DNA of 22,746 nucleotides, taken from NCBI GenBank assembly GCA_023554445.1, contig JAMJQQ010000073.1, forward strand, positions 1 to 22,746, written 5' to 3'. The number at the start of each line of letters is the position of its first letter. The stretch's first letter is position 1. The position numbers and the translations under genes were made by a program. The notes below the pieces were generated by a model, which was given only the letters and a program-made list of their open reading frames with translations, was not told where the DNA came from and searched no databases. Below, piece after piece: positions 21,859 to 22,746 of this stretch. Source of the DNA: Carthagonibacter metallireducens. GTDB lineage: Bacteria > Gemmatimonadota > Gemmatimonadetes > Palauibacterales > Palauibacteraceae.

Positions 21859-22746
21859 ATGTCCAGCAATCCCGGGACGGATGCGCGCGGTGTGAAGCGG
21901 CTGTTCGCCGAACTGAAGCGGCGACGCGTATTCCGCGTCATGGCGATCTACGGCGGAGCCGCGTTTGCCGTGCTGGAAGCCGTAGATCTCGTGTCGAACG
22001 GCCTCCCGATCCCCGGGCAGCTGCGCAGCCTCCTGACGGTCATGGTCCTCGCCGGCTTCCCGATCGCTGTCGTTCTCAGCTGGGTATTCGACATCACGCC
22101 GGCCGGCGTCAGACGCACGGACCCGGCGCGCACACAGGAGCTCGAGGAGATCGTGACGGCGCCGGCCCGTGTGCGCTGGCCGATCGGAATTCTCGCCCTC
22201 GCAGGCAGCTGTCTCTTCCTGTTCGCCACCTGGTCGGCGGCGAGCCGTCTGGGGTGGCTGGAACAGGCGGTTCCCCGTCCCGCATATGCGGTCGAGGATC
22301 CGCTCGGTTCCTACGTCGTGCTGCCGTTCCAGCACCTCGGCGACTCGCCGGAAGAGAGGGCATTATCGGCCCAGGCGGCGACCCGACTCGCCCGACAGCT
22401 AAGGGGCTGGGAGTCGGTTCGCGTCGTTCCGGACTTCGCGATCACCGGCGCCCTTCACGATCTCGGAGTCGAGTCGGCCACCCTTCCATCGCTCGAAGTC
22501 GGACTCGAGGTGGGTCGGGCACAGCGTGTGGGCACGTTGATCGCGCTGACCGCGCAGATCGATGGTGATTCGGCCACGATCGAGGCGATACTTTACGACG
22601 TCGGAGAGGGAATCGAAGTACAGCGCCCCATCCAGGTAACCGAACGGCGGGCGGAGCTGGACGGTCTCGTGGGACCCGTCGCCCAGGAGGTTCTGCAGCT
22701 CAGGGACCGTCAGGTGCCGCTCGAGACTCTGCTTCGGGAGTCCTCC
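21859..22746 (+). CDS. membrane-anchored TolB-like protein, 3' end outside window
   Basis: The first 296 residues are present and the frame is open at the right edge. After a short polar leader comes FAELKRRRVFRVMAIYGG, the hallmark of the three-helix membrane domain; helices lie at about 20-45, 51-75 and 98-120, with VLSWVFDITPAGVRRTDP between two and three. A TolB/FlgO-like module follows (about 145 on: SYVVLPFQHLGDSPEERALS, then VRVVPDFAITGALHDLG and VGTLIALTAQIDGD). TPR repeats would be expected beyond the edge, as in the 1493 gene. It belongs to the same family as the proteins at 1493 and 15825. Function unknown; probably a membrane-tethered scaffold or sensor. Confidence 0.88.
   Translation, partial: MSSNPGTDARGVKRLFAELKRRRVFRVMAIYGGAAFAVLEAVDLVSNGLPIPGQLRSLLTVMVLAGFPIAVVLSWVFDITPAGVRRTDPARTQELEEIVTAPARVRWPIGILALAGSCLFLFATWSAASRLGWLEQAVPRPAYAVEDPLGSYVVLPFQHLGDSPEERALSAQAATRLARQLRGWESVRVVPDFAITGALHDLGVESATLPSLEVGLEVGRAQRVGTLIALTAQIDGDSATIEAILYDVGEGIEVQRPIQVTERRAELDGLVGPVAQEVLQLRDRQVPLETLLRESS

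Overview
The window is a GC-rich (roughly two-thirds G+C by eye) stretch of a Gram-negative-type bacterial chromosome. Evidence for an outer membrane is a DUF481 beta-barrel protein, lipoproteins with signal peptides, an MltF-like lytic transglycosylase and an MliC-like lysozyme-inhibitor lipoprotein. The combination of 'choice-of-anchor B' LVIVD proteins with several copies of the three-helix membrane domain that precedes TolB-like/TPR modules is typical of Gemmatimonadota and relatives. That phylum assignment is an inference from gene content, not a measurement. No phage, IS element, CRISPR array, rRNA or tRNA was seen.

Layout. 1-1300: the tail of an unknown gene, a small acidic-loop protein, a Kbp/YgaU-type BON-LysM protein with a strong terminator, and a small membrane protein on the minus strand. 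1490-5430: a large membrane-anchored TolB/TPR protein converging on, and overlapping by 10 bp, an MltF-like transglycosylase. 5734-11172: a tightly packed plus-strand operon of three exported propeller-type proteins (choice-of-anchor B/LVIVD, YncE-like, and an FG-GAP/VCBS lipoprotein with ten calcium loops), converging on a DUF481 outer-membrane protein. 12287-13200: an unknown anchored protein and a strikingly A+T-rich intergenic island. 13201-16205: an operon with two consecutive domain fusions (alpha/beta-hydrolase-Nudix, then HERVH-domain-EamA transporter) and a free-standing copy of the TPR-protein membrane domain. 16366-18357: MliC-like lipoprotein, Cys-rich mini-protein, DUF1579 protein and a SlyD-like FKBP isomerase. 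18480-20974: an operon of an exported NTF2-like protein, a PIG-V-like mannosyltransferase and a voltage-gated K+ channel with a C-terminal zinc ribbon. 21154-22746: a small hypothetical protein, an MTH1187-type thiamine-binding protein, and the start of another TolB-like membrane protein that runs off the window.

How the genes relate. Cell-envelope functions dominate: wall binding and remodelling (Kbp, MltF, MliC-like), exported beta-propellers, outer-membrane barrel and lipid-linked sugar transfer. The three homologous N-terminal membrane domains (1493, 15825, 21859) mark a local paralogous family, with one member reduced to the membrane part alone. The less ordinary elements are the two adjacent fusions, the stand-alone membrane domain, the A+T-rich island, the Met/His-rich loop in the YncE-like protein, the GMxNPH repeats in the lysozyme-inhibitor-like lipoprotein, and hairpins sitting at start or stop codons. 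No single stretch is clearly a new multi-gene defence or mobile system. The best candidates for something undescribed are the fusion operon at 13201-16205 and the three-propeller operon.
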